Positions 1 through 5,663 of a DNA stretch of 6,930 nucleotides are shown one piece after another (positions within the stretch are counted from its first letter, which is position 1; each line of letters starts with the position of its first letter). The stretch covers positions 32,725-39,654 of the forward strand of contig DMDA01000029.1 of assembly GCA_003451595.1 (NCBI GenBank), written 5' to 3'. The notes below the pieces were generated by a model. The model did no database searches and had not been told where the DNA came from. It saw only the letters and a list, made by a program, of their open reading frames with translations. The translations under genes and the position numbers were made by a program. The stretch comes from Chloroflexota bacterium (lineage in GTDB: Bacteria > Chloroflexota > Anaerolineae > Caldilineales > Caldilineaceae).

Positions 1-1
1 C

Positions 2-1135
2 TCCTCGGCGGGCATTCACGTGCGGCTCAGCCCCTTCGACCAGCGCGTGGTCGATATTCGCATCATCGACAGCCAGGGACTGAATCAAAGCAGCGCCGCA
101 GAGCGCACCATCGAACGCAACTTTTTTCGCGAGGACTTTCGCCGCGCCTTCCTGGATGAAATCGGCGTCATCGCCTACGCCCACGAGCCGATTGAAGAAT
201 ACACCGAGGACTTCATGCGCCATGTCGATGCGCAGCGTATTCGCGACTACGGCTTCAAGTTGGTCTGTGATTACTCACACGGACTGGCCGGCGACACCTT
301 GTCGGACATCCTCAACCAGCTCGGCGTCGATGTCGTGCCGCTCAACGCCCGTATCGACGAGACAAAGCTGGCGATGCTGCAAGCCGAATTCAAGGCCAAC
401 CAGGAGCGCATGGGCAAGATCGTCAACGCGCTGGGTGCGCAACTCGGCGTGCAACTAGACGTCGGCGGTGAGAAGATTTTCCTGGTTGACGAACTGGGCA
501 GCGTGCTTGATGATGTCACGGCGGCGGCGCTGATGCTCGAACTGGCGCTCTACGCACACCCTGGGCGGCCAGTTGCGGTGCCCATTACGATGCCCAACTC
601 GTTCGAGACAATTGCCAGCTGGCACGGCGCACGCCTCTTCCGCGTCCCGCAGAATCTGCACGGCCCGATGCACACTGCCAGCTATGTTGGCGTGCTTCTG
701 ATCTGTGACGGCGCAGGCAGCTTCATCTTCCCCGGCTTCCAGCCTGCAGTCGACGGCATGATGGCGACGATCCGGCTGCTCGAATATCTGGCTATCCGCA
801 AGATGCCGGTCAGTGAGATTGTGGCTTATCTCCCCAAATACCACCTGGCAAAGGAGGCGGTCGAGTGTTCGTGGGATGCCAAAGGCGCCGTGATGCGAAC
901 GCTGATCCAACACCACCAGCATCGCCATGTTGACAAGATGGATGGCCTGAAGGTGCATCTCGACAACGGTGAGTGGGTTCACCTTTCGCCCAACCCGGAA
1001 AAACCGCGCTTTGAGATCGTGGCGGAAGCCGCTTCTGACGAACGCGCCTGGGAGATCGTTGCAGAATATCGCGCGATGATTCAAGAGATCATCCACGACG
1101 CCGGCCTGGGCGCCAGCCATAAGAAGGATGAATAG
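2..1135 (+). CDS. Phosphomannomutase-like C-terminal region (5'-truncated), probably of a mannose-1-phosphate guanylyltransferase/mutase fusion
   Basis: The frame is open from base 2, so the gene starts outside the window; the GTG at 20 is internal. About 377 residues are visible. They resemble domains 1-4 of alpha-D-phosphohexomutases, specifically the mutase-like half of the ~800-residue proteins in Chloroflexota and cyanobacteria that carry an N-terminal sugar-phosphate nucleotidyltransferase. Recognisable stretches are HVRLSPFD (17-40), RNFFREDFRR (131-160), DYSHGLAGD (269-295), FLVDELG (479-499) and an FIFPGFQP block (722-745). The usual catalytic motifs are altered: the phosphoserine loop TASHNP reads RLSPFD, the metal loop DGDGDR reads DVGGEK (458-475), the sugar loop GGExSGH reads CDGAGSF, and the phosphate loop RPSGTEP reads LSPNPEKP. 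Mutase activity is therefore doubtful and a structural or regulatory role is possible. The fused nucleotidyltransferase would make GDP-mannose or a similar sugar nucleotide, but it is not visible here. The gene overlaps tsaE. Confidence 0.8.
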   Translation, partial: SSAGIHVRLSPFDQRVVDIRIIDSQGLNQSSAAERTIERNFFREDFRRAFLDEIGVIAYAHEPIEEYTEDFMRHVDAQRIRDYGFKLVCDYSHGLAGDTLSDILNQLGVDVVPLNARIDETKLAMLQAEFKANQERMGKIVNALGAQLGVQLDVGGEKIFLVDELGSVLDDVTAAALMLELALYAHPGRPVAVPITMPNSFETIASWHGARLFRVPQNLHGPMHTASYVGVLLICDGAGSFIFPGFQPAVDGMMATIRLLEYLAIRKMPVSEIVAYLPKYHLAKEAVECSWDAKGAVMRTLIQHHQHRHVDKMDGLKVHLDNGEWVHLSPNPEKPRFEIVAEAASDERAWEIVAEYRAMIQEIIHDAGLGASHKKDE

Positions 1136-1694
1136 CCGCCACGTGCCCGCCTCGCTCACCTTGCACACCGATTCACCGCCCGCCACTCAACGCATCGGCG
1201 TTGCCATCGGGCGCGCCGTCGCCGCCGGTCAAGTAATCGCCTTATGCGGCGACCTTGGGGCAGGCAAGACCACGCTCGTGCAAGGCATCGCGGCAGGGAT
1301 GGGCGTGCATGCGCGCGTCACCAGCCCAACGTTCATCCTGATGAACGAATATGCAACGGAAGACGGCCGCCGCCTGGTGCACATCGACGCCTATCGGCTG
1401 GCGGAGCGCGCCACGCTCGCCGACGCCGCCACCTTTGGGCTGGCCGATCTGCTGGCCGAAGCCGGCATGGACGGCGTGAATGTTGTAGCCATCGAATGGG
1501 CAGATCGTGTGGCGGCGCTCCTGCCAGCGGACCTCCTTACAATCACCCTGGTTGCCAGCGAAGACGACCCCGAAGCACGCATCCTGCAATTGACAGCGAC
1601 GGGTGCGCAGAGCGCGGCCGTGATCGAGCAACTACTGACCTCCGGCGCGCTTGCCGATCTTCCTGAAAGCACTGGAACTCCCAGGAAGATGTGA
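1128..1694 (+). CDS. tsaE: TsaE, tRNA t6A37 threonylcarbamoyladenosine biosynthesis ATPase
   Basis: TsaE is the P-loop ATPase that works with TsaD and TsaB to transfer threonylcarbamoyl to A37 of ANN-decoding tRNAs in the cytoplasm. All family landmarks are visible in this 188-residue protein: Walker A GDLGAGKTT (residues 41-49), the TSPTF switch (65-69), HIDAYR (85-90) and the IEWAD segment (122-126). It is longer than the ~150-residue E. coli protein because of a weakly conserved C-terminal tail from about residue 155. The ATG at 1128 overlaps the stop of the upstream mutase-like gene by 8 bp, which suggests translational coupling. The purine-rich AAGAAGG at 1121-1127 touches this ATG, so the GTG at 1143 (residue 6, 15 nt away) is a possible alternative start. 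No tsaB or tsaD is in the window. The pairing with a sugar-nucleotide gene probably reflects shared transcription only. Confidence 0.95.
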   Translation: MNSRHVPASLTLHTDSPPATQRIGVAIGRAVAAGQVIALCGDLGAGKTTLVQGIAAGMGVHARVTSPTFILMNEYATEDGRRLVHIDAYRLAERATLADAATFGLADLLAEAGMDGVNVVAIEWADRVAALLPADLLTITLVASEDDPEARILQLTATGAQSAAVIEQLLTSGALADLPESTGTPRKM

Positions 1695-1695
1695 C

Positions 1696-1737
1696 TGGCG
1701 CCGCGTCATGCCGAGGGCGACGCTCTGCGGTTCGCCA
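1696..1737. terminator. GC-rich hairpin between convergent tsaE and cap genes (candidate bidirectional terminator)
   Basis: The 67-bp gap between the two convergent stops contains an imperfect stem. TGGCG+CCGC (1696-1704) pairs with GCGG (1727-1730) and CGCCA (1733-1737), with a two-base TT bulge. A competing inner stem is GCGTC (1703-1707) with GACGC (1719-1723). There is no T-tract on either strand, so it is not a textbook intrinsic terminator. It is proposed from its position and pairing only. Confidence 0.3.
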
Positions 1738-1761
1738 ACTTGAGCCGCTCCTGCTGTCAGA

Positions 1762-3570
1762 TCACCGCACCGTGACGGGGAGATAGACTCTCTGCGGCAA
1801 CAATTCCTCCAGATCGCCAATGACCGCCGTCACCAGGACGCGCGCCGGCGCCAGCCCCGTCGTCGCCGGTGCTTCGACCATGACCTCGCCCTGGTAGATG
1901 CCGGGCGTCAATCCGTCGGGCACTAACGCCACCTCAATCGCATCGGGCGTGGCCGACAGTCGCAGCCAGGCGATTTCTGTGCTGGCCTGCCAGGGGCCGT
2001 CATCGCAATGGATGCATTGTACGCTCACCAGCGCGGGCGGGGGCGTCGCGCTGTCGGGTGCGCTCTCGAACTGCACACGATCGGGCGACACCGCCAGTTG
2101 CGGTGACACGACGGGATTTCCAGGCGCCATCAACCGTCCGCTGGCAGGATGCATCTCCACCGCTTCGGAAAAGGCGCCGTCGGCATCGACAAAGCGCGCC
2201 TGCACGCCGCAATTGCGCAGATAGTTCTCCGGCGACTGCCACTGTAACGGCGCCACCACCGGCGTCGGCGCCGTGTATAGCGTCACGGCGTCGAAGACCA
2301 CCTCAGTGGCGCCCAACCGCTCGACGCGAAAGGTGACCGAGTTCGCCCCACTGCCCAGGCTATAGGGGACGGCAAACTCCTGGTAACGGTCGGCGGCGGC
2401 GAAATCGACGCCGCGCAGCACACGCACGCCCGCATCACCACCCGCCCCGATCACGCGCAGCCGCACGACATCCTGCGTGGTAAGGTTGTCGTTGACCCTG
2501 AGGCGGAAATAGGCAGTGGCAGGCAGCGCTGCCAGGAAGCCGCTGCTCCACATAGTGGCGTTGCCGCTGTTCGCCAGCCGCAGCGCGGCGCCGCCGATAG
2601 CGGCAGCGTCTGCAAACCGTTCACCGCTGGCGGAAAAATTGGGGTCGCTATCATCGCCGATCCAGTCCAGGCTAAACTGCACCTGTGGCCACCCGTCGGC
2701 CTCGATCTGCTCCAGCCGGAAGCCAGTGTCAAAGTAGCTGGCGCCAGTAAAGTCAAGCTCGGCGTGTGGGAGTGACGCGCCGAAGTAGATTGAGTCCTGC
2801 GCTACGACCGTGCGACCGAGCGCATCGCGCGTTTTGACGTAAACAGTCTTCCACCCTTCCCCCTCGCTCAGCGTCCAGGTGGGTTCGGCTGTGTACGGCT
2901 GCCAGTCGGCGCCGGTGAAGTCGGGATCATTGGCGATCATCATCTCCACAGAGGCGCCTTGCCCCGTCATGCCGGCGCGTGTCGCCTGATCGTAGATGTA
3001 GAGTTGCACCGTGCGCGTCGTGGTGGCAGGCGCCTCATTAGCAATGATGACTGGTGCGTAGTTGGCATCCAACGCCAGGTCGGCAACGATATAGCCACGA
3101 TACGCGCTGTTCAGCGCGTAGCCCACGCCAAGCTCACGAAAACGACTATCCAGCAAATTTCTACGATGGGCGGCGCTGTTCATCCAGGCACGCACAGCGG
3201 CTTCGGGCGTCGTATAGCCGCACACCGAGTTCTCGCCCCACGCCGTCAATCTGGTGTAGCCGGCCGACTGTATCCGTTCACCTGGTGTGCGACCGGCGCT
3301 GTCGATGTGACCACAGTAGCTCGACGGCTGATTGGCAACCACATCTTCGGCAAAGGCGCGCGCGGATTGGGTCAGCTCTTTGTTCCAGCGCAGCGGCGCC
3401 AAACCAGCCGCGCGGCGTTCGAGGTTGATCAGATATACAATCTGCACTTCATTGTAGAAGAGATCGGCGGGCGATACGCTCTGGGCGTGAACCGGCGCCG
3501 CCGTAGTGATGAGGACAAGAGAAAGGACACAACCGAGTACCAACTTCGATGACAAGTGCGATTTCGACAT
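1762..3570 (-). CDS. Secreted CAP/SCP-domain protein with Ig-like, galactose-binding-like and BACON-like segments
   Basis: The product is an exported protein of 602 residues. I start it at the ATG at 3570, because GGAG (3582-3579) lies 8 nt upstream; the in-frame TTG at 3576 is only 2 nt from that site. Residues 1-29 form a Sec signal peptide: Lys3/Lys9, a hydrophobic core, then VHA|QS. Residues ~42-168 are a CAP (SCP/PR-1/Allergen V5) domain of the short bacterial type. It has GHID (His88), GERI (Glu98), WGEN (Glu113) and SAAHRRNLL (His135), the conserved cleft tetrad; Cys86 and Cys117 could form a disulfide. Residues ~183-265 look Ig/fibronectin-like (NDPDFTG, WTLSEGEG, TVYVKTRD). Residues ~268-433 resemble a galactose-binding-like beta sandwich (YQEFAVPY, SVTFRV, VVFDAVTLY). 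Residues ~488-585 resemble a BACON-like domain (AWLRLS, LTPGIYQGEV) with a CIHC pair. The protein ends in VYLPVTVR. The substrate is unknown; CAP domains are variously linked to lipid, glycan or protein binding. A cell-surface or extracellular role is likely. Confidence 0.9.
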   Translation of the reverse strand: MSKSHLSSKLVLGCVLSLVLITTAAPVHAQSVSPADLFYNEVQIVYLINLERRAAGLAPLRWNKELTQSARAFAEDVVANQPSSYCGHIDSAGRTPGERIQSAGYTRLTAWGENSVCGYTTPEAAVRAWMNSAAHRRNLLDSRFRELGVGYALNSAYRGYIVADLALDANYAPVIIANEAPATTTRTVQLYIYDQATRAGMTGQGASVEMMIANDPDFTGADWQPYTAEPTWTLSEGEGWKTVYVKTRDALGRTVVAQDSIYFGASLPHAELDFTGASYFDTGFRLEQIEADGWPQVQFSLDWIGDDSDPNFSASGERFADAAAIGGAALRLANSGNATMWSSGFLAALPATAYFRLRVNDNLTTQDVVRLRVIGAGGDAGVRVLRGVDFAAADRYQEFAVPYSLGSGANSVTFRVERLGATEVVFDAVTLYTAPTPVVAPLQWQSPENYLRNCGVQARFVDADGAFSEAVEMHPASGRLMAPGNPVVSPQLAVSPDRVQFESAPDSATPPPALVSVQCIHCDDGPWQASTEIAWLRLSATPDAIEVALVPDGLTPGIYQGEVMVEAPATTGLAPARVLVTAVIGDLEELLPQRVYLPVTVR

Positions 3571-3578
3571 GTACAAAA

Positions 3579-3582
3579 CTCC
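3579..3582 (-). promoter_or_regulatory. Shine-Dalgarno site that fixes the cap-gene start
   Basis: On the minus strand GGAG is followed by an 8-nt spacer and ATG (3570-3568). The upstream TTG at 3576 would leave a spacer of only 2 nt, so the ATG is preferred. Confidence 0.6.
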
Positions 3583-3593
3583 AACGAGCCGCC

Positions 3594-3660
3594 GCGCCCG
3601 GTCGGCGCAGCAACAAATCAGTCAATACTCCCCATCTGTAATCGCAAAATGTCAATAAAT
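3594..3660 (-). promoter_or_regulatory. Probable leader and promoter region of the cap gene
   Basis: This is an AT-richer island in GC-rich DNA, directly upstream of the secreted CAP-protein gene. On the minus strand a perfect TTGACA hexamer lies at 3655-3650, but no good -10 hexamer follows at 16-18 bp, so the promoter call is weak. The 7-mer TATTGAC occurs twice in the same orientation, at 3657-3651 and 3627-3621, exactly 30 bp apart. Nearer the gene, GCGCC (3608-3604) and GGCGC (3598-3594) can form a 5-bp hairpin with a 5-nt loop in the leader, about 11 nt before the Shine-Dalgarno site. Confidence 0.35.
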
Positions 3661-3696
3661 CCTTGCTACGTTTTGCCTACGAATCGCCGACGATGC

Positions 3697-3741
3697 ACGG
3701 GATTCAGGTGTTGCGTGTCCCGTCGCGTCAGGTAGTGACGC
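3697..3741 (-). terminator. Two tandem hairpins downstream of the yqeC-mocA fusion gene (candidate terminator)
   Basis: Two perfect 6-bp inverted repeats lie side by side just past the minus-strand stop at 3758. GCGTCA (3725-3730) pairs with TGACGC (3736-3741) across a 5-nt loop, and ACGGGA (3697-3702) pairs with TCCCGT (3718-3723) across a 15-nt loop. Neither is followed by a T-run, so Rho-independent termination is unproven. Their position, starting 16 bp after the stop and before the cap promoter region, fits a transcript end or 3'-end stabiliser. Confidence 0.4.
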
Positions 3742-3757
3742 CCCTGGGCACGAGAGA

Positions 3758-5122
3758 TCAATAGCGCAATGCCTGCAAATCATCCTCAGAATCAATGTCG
3801 TACAGCCAGGCCGCTTCAGCCGGAACCGGAATGACTTGGGCATAGTGCGCCTGCAACACGCGTCGCCCGCCCACATCGCCTTGCAGCGCGGCCAGTTCGC
3901 CCCAGTAGCTGCGGTCAAAGAGCGCCGGCGCCCCACGCAGTTCGCCCTCAACCAGAGGGGCAACCAGGTCACCGCCTGTACGCCAGGCATTTACCAGCCG
4001 CCGCAACAGCAACGGCTCCAGGAACGGCTGATCGACGGGCGCAAAGATCGCAGCTGTGACGGCGGCTGGCAGCGCCTGCAACGCCGCGCGCACACTCGTA
4101 GCCTGACCGGCCGCCCACAGCGGGTTAGCGACGATGGTGACATTCACCCCGATTTCCGCCAGCAGCGCATGGACGCTTTGCTCCTCGGCGCCGGTGACGA
4201 CCAGCACTGGGCCGCTGCCGCTCTGCTGCGCCGTGCGCACGGCGTGCGCAAGTAGCGGCGCGCCGGCAACAACTTCCAGTTGCTTGGGGCGTCCCAGTCG
4301 GCGGCTGCCGCCCGCTGCGAGAATCACCACCGCCACCGGCCCCCACCGCTCGACAACAGGCGGTTGCGCGGTCTCTCCCACCCGCGCCACGAGGGAGGTT
4401 ACGCCCTGTTCAGCGAGGAGCGCCGCCGTCAAGCGGCCATAGACAAGGCGCAAGGGCGTATCCGCCTTGTTTAGGAGGGGGACGAAATGCATACCCGGAT
4501 GCAGCCCCTTGGCGCCGCCAGCGGGATGGTGCAACAGCCGCGCCAGGTGAGCTGGCGTCAGGCGCAGCGGTGGCTCCAACGGCGCACCAAGCACCTCGCT
4601 CACCAGTTCCGGGCGATGCACGGCGCGCTCGTCGATGACAGCGCCGACTGCATCCAGACCGGCGACAGGCACGAGGTGCGTCGTGGCGGCGGGGAGCACC
4701 GGCTCGTGTGCAGCAGGCGCCTTCAGCGGCCGCATCTTGCTGCCATCCGCCTCAACGGTGATGGCGGCAACCCCCAGATCAGCGGCGCGCTGCGCCAGCG
4801 CGTCGATCTGTTCGGGCTGCAGCCCTAGCCGGCGGTCGCCCACCACCGGCCCGCCGAGCAGACAATAGCCATGCTGCACCAGCTGTTGCTCGATGGCAGT
4901 GAAGGGCAACTCTGCGTCGCCTACCTCCAGAAAAGCGGGCGCCCATGCCGTTTGAAAAGCTGCAATCCGCGTGCTCGGGGCAATCACCGCGCGCTTGCCT
5001 ACGGCGGCGACTTCAGCGGCGAGACGAAAGGCCGTACTACTCTTGCCGCCACCGCCCACCAATGCAACGACATCGGGCGCAAGTGGATTCAGCGTAAGTC
5101 TCAAACCTTGATGGAGTAGCAT
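3758..5122 (-). CDS. YqeC-MocA fusion: selenium-dependent hydroxylase accessory domain joined to molybdenum cofactor cytidylyltransferase
   Basis: This 454-residue cytosolic protein has two complete domains. Residues 1-~258 match the YqeC family (putative selenium-dependent hydroxylase accessory protein): a P-loop-like GGGGKSS (23-29), EADGSK (124-129) followed by RPLKAPAAHEPVLP (131-144), and NKAD (218-221). Residues ~263-454 are a MocA-type nucleotidyltransferase: LAAGGSRRLGRPKQL (268-282), NPLWAAGQATSVRAAL (333-348), APVDQPFL (361-368) and a GAPALF...LQGDVGGRRVL block. MocA enzymes transfer CMP from CTP to molybdopterin to give the cytidine dinucleotide cofactor of xanthine dehydrogenase and CO dehydrogenase-type hydroxylases. 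YqeC is linked by genome context to selenium-containing versions of these enzymes, and its reaction is not established. The fusion parallels the adjacent yqeC and ygfJ (mocA) genes of E. coli. The ATG start has GGAG (5131-5128) 5 nt upstream. No hydroxylase subunit is in the window. Cytidylyl specificity rather than another nucleotide is inferred. Confidence 0.9.
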   Translation of the reverse strand: MLLHQGLRLTLNPLAPDVVALVGGGGKSSTAFRLAAEVAAVGKRAVIAPSTRIAAFQTAWAPAFLEVGDAELPFTAIEQQLVQHGYCLLGGPVVGDRRLGLQPEQIDALAQRAADLGVAAITVEADGSKMRPLKAPAAHEPVLPAATTHLVPVAGLDAVGAVIDERAVHRPELVSEVLGAPLEPPLRLTPAHLARLLHHPAGGAKGLHPGMHFVPLLNKADTPLRLVYGRLTAALLAEQGVTSLVARVGETAQPPVVERWGPVAVVILAAGGSRRLGRPKQLEVVAGAPLLAHAVRTAQQSGSGPVLVVTGAEEQSVHALLAEIGVNVTIVANPLWAAGQATSVRAALQALPAAVTAAIFAPVDQPFLEPLLLRRLVNAWRTGGDLVAPLVEGELRGAPALFDRSYWGELAALQGDVGGRRVLQAHYAQVIPVPAEAAWLYDIDSEDDLQALRY

Positions 5123-5212
5123 CTCGTCTCCAGATTCTCCCAGATGCAGCCAGTGTGCGATACTGGATCACACGCAAGCGAAGAGCAACAAGCGTATCGA
5201 CAGGAACGAACG
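5123..5212. promoter_or_regulatory. Divergent promoter region with overlapping inverted repeats
   Basis: These 90 bp separate the divergent yqeC-mocA fusion and the zinc-ribbon membrane protein gene, so they should hold both promoters. Two overlapping dyads are visible: CCAGT-7nt-ACTGG (5150-5166) and GTGTG-11nt-CACAC (5153-5173). The second has the spacing of a helix-turn-helix operator. GATACT (5159-5164) could be a weak plus-strand -10 hexamer inside the dyads. No strong -35/-10 pair is seen on either strand. No regulator gene lies nearby. Confidence 0.35.
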
Positions 5213-5635
5213 ATGCCAACGAACTCACAATCCAACACAACCACAGTTGTACTTGACGGCAACGTCCTGGATGAGGCGACCGTTGCCGCGCAGCGCGCTG
5301 TACGCCGCGCCCGGGTGCGTATGGCCAGGTTTCTGCTCGGCGCGCTTGGCATCGGGCTGGGCGCGATTTTCGCCGCCAGCTACTGGATCAGCCGCAACGC
5401 CGCAGCCGAGGCGGGACTGGCCTTCTTTCTGCTGCTGGCGGCGCTGTTGATCAGCGTTGCCTTCTTCACCAATAATCTCTGGCAGTGGCGCATCTTGCGC
5501 GTGCATGACCTGCGTTGTCCCCACTGTGGGCAGCCGCTAGGCGGTGAAAGCCACTGGACAAGGCGCCCTGGCTACACCTGTCCCCATTGCGGCAAAGACG
5601 CCATCGCCACTGCACGCCAGCTTGGCGAGGGCTGA
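5213..5635 (+). CDS. Small two-helix membrane protein with C-terminal zinc ribbon, function unknown
   Basis: I do not recognise a named family. The ATG at 5213 is chosen because AGGA (5202-5205) lies 7 nt upstream; an in-frame ATG at 5144 would add 23 residues without an obvious ribosome site. The 140-residue product has a polar Thr/Asn-rich N-terminus, an Arg-rich basic stretch (residues 28-39), two hydrophobic segments (~40-59 and ~67-86) that look membrane-spanning, then a C-terminal domain with CPHCG (102-106) and CPHCG (123-127). The four cysteines (102, 105, 123, 126) form a classic rubredoxin-knuckle zinc ribbon. The basic side before helix 1 and Trp/Arg after helix 2 suggest a hairpin with both ends in the cytoplasm. 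It is divergent from yqeC-mocA and convergent with the ygeY-like gene, so it is probably a single-gene unit. A role in metal sensing or protein binding at the membrane is conceivable but not shown. Confidence 0.75.
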   Translation: MPTNSQSNTTTVVLDGNVLDEATVAAQRAVRRARVRMARFLLGALGIGLGAIFAASYWISRNAAAEAGLAFFLLLAALLISVAFFTNNLWQWRILRVHDLRCPHCGQPLGGESHWTRRPGYTCPHCGKDAIATARQLGEG

Positions 5636-5650
5636 GCGCGACGCACTCCC

Positions 5651-5663
5651 GGCAGCGCCTGCC
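5651..5663. terminator. Short hairpin between convergent genes
   Basis: GGCAG (5651-5655) and CTGCC (5659-5663) form a perfect 5-bp GC-rich stem with a 3-nt CGC loop. It fills the 28-bp gap between the zinc-ribbon stop and the ygeY-like stop. No T-tract follows on either strand, so the terminator call rests mainly on position. Confidence 0.3.

Noticed and set aside
455..1186. Minus-strand open frame of 243 codons opposite the mutase-like gene
   Set aside because: It lies antisense to a clearly conserved protein, shows no recognisable motif, and is a typical high-GC shadow frame.
3529..3531. Cys14 of the cap signal peptide as a lipoprotein lipobox cysteine (VLGC)
   Set aside because: The cysteine lies early in the hydrophobic core, with a long hydrophobic stretch and a good VHA|QS signal peptidase I site after it, so a secreted rather than lipidated protein is more likely.
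2959..3552. Plus-strand open frame of 197 codons opposite the CAP domain
   Set aside because: The minus strand here encodes the signal peptide and complete CAP motifs. The plus frame is Arg/Val-rich low-information sequence without a ribosome site that I can support.
3577..3757. A tRNA or small RNA gene in the widest intergenic gap
   Set aside because: I looked for a T-loop and acceptor pairing and found none. The paired segments form only short independent hairpins.
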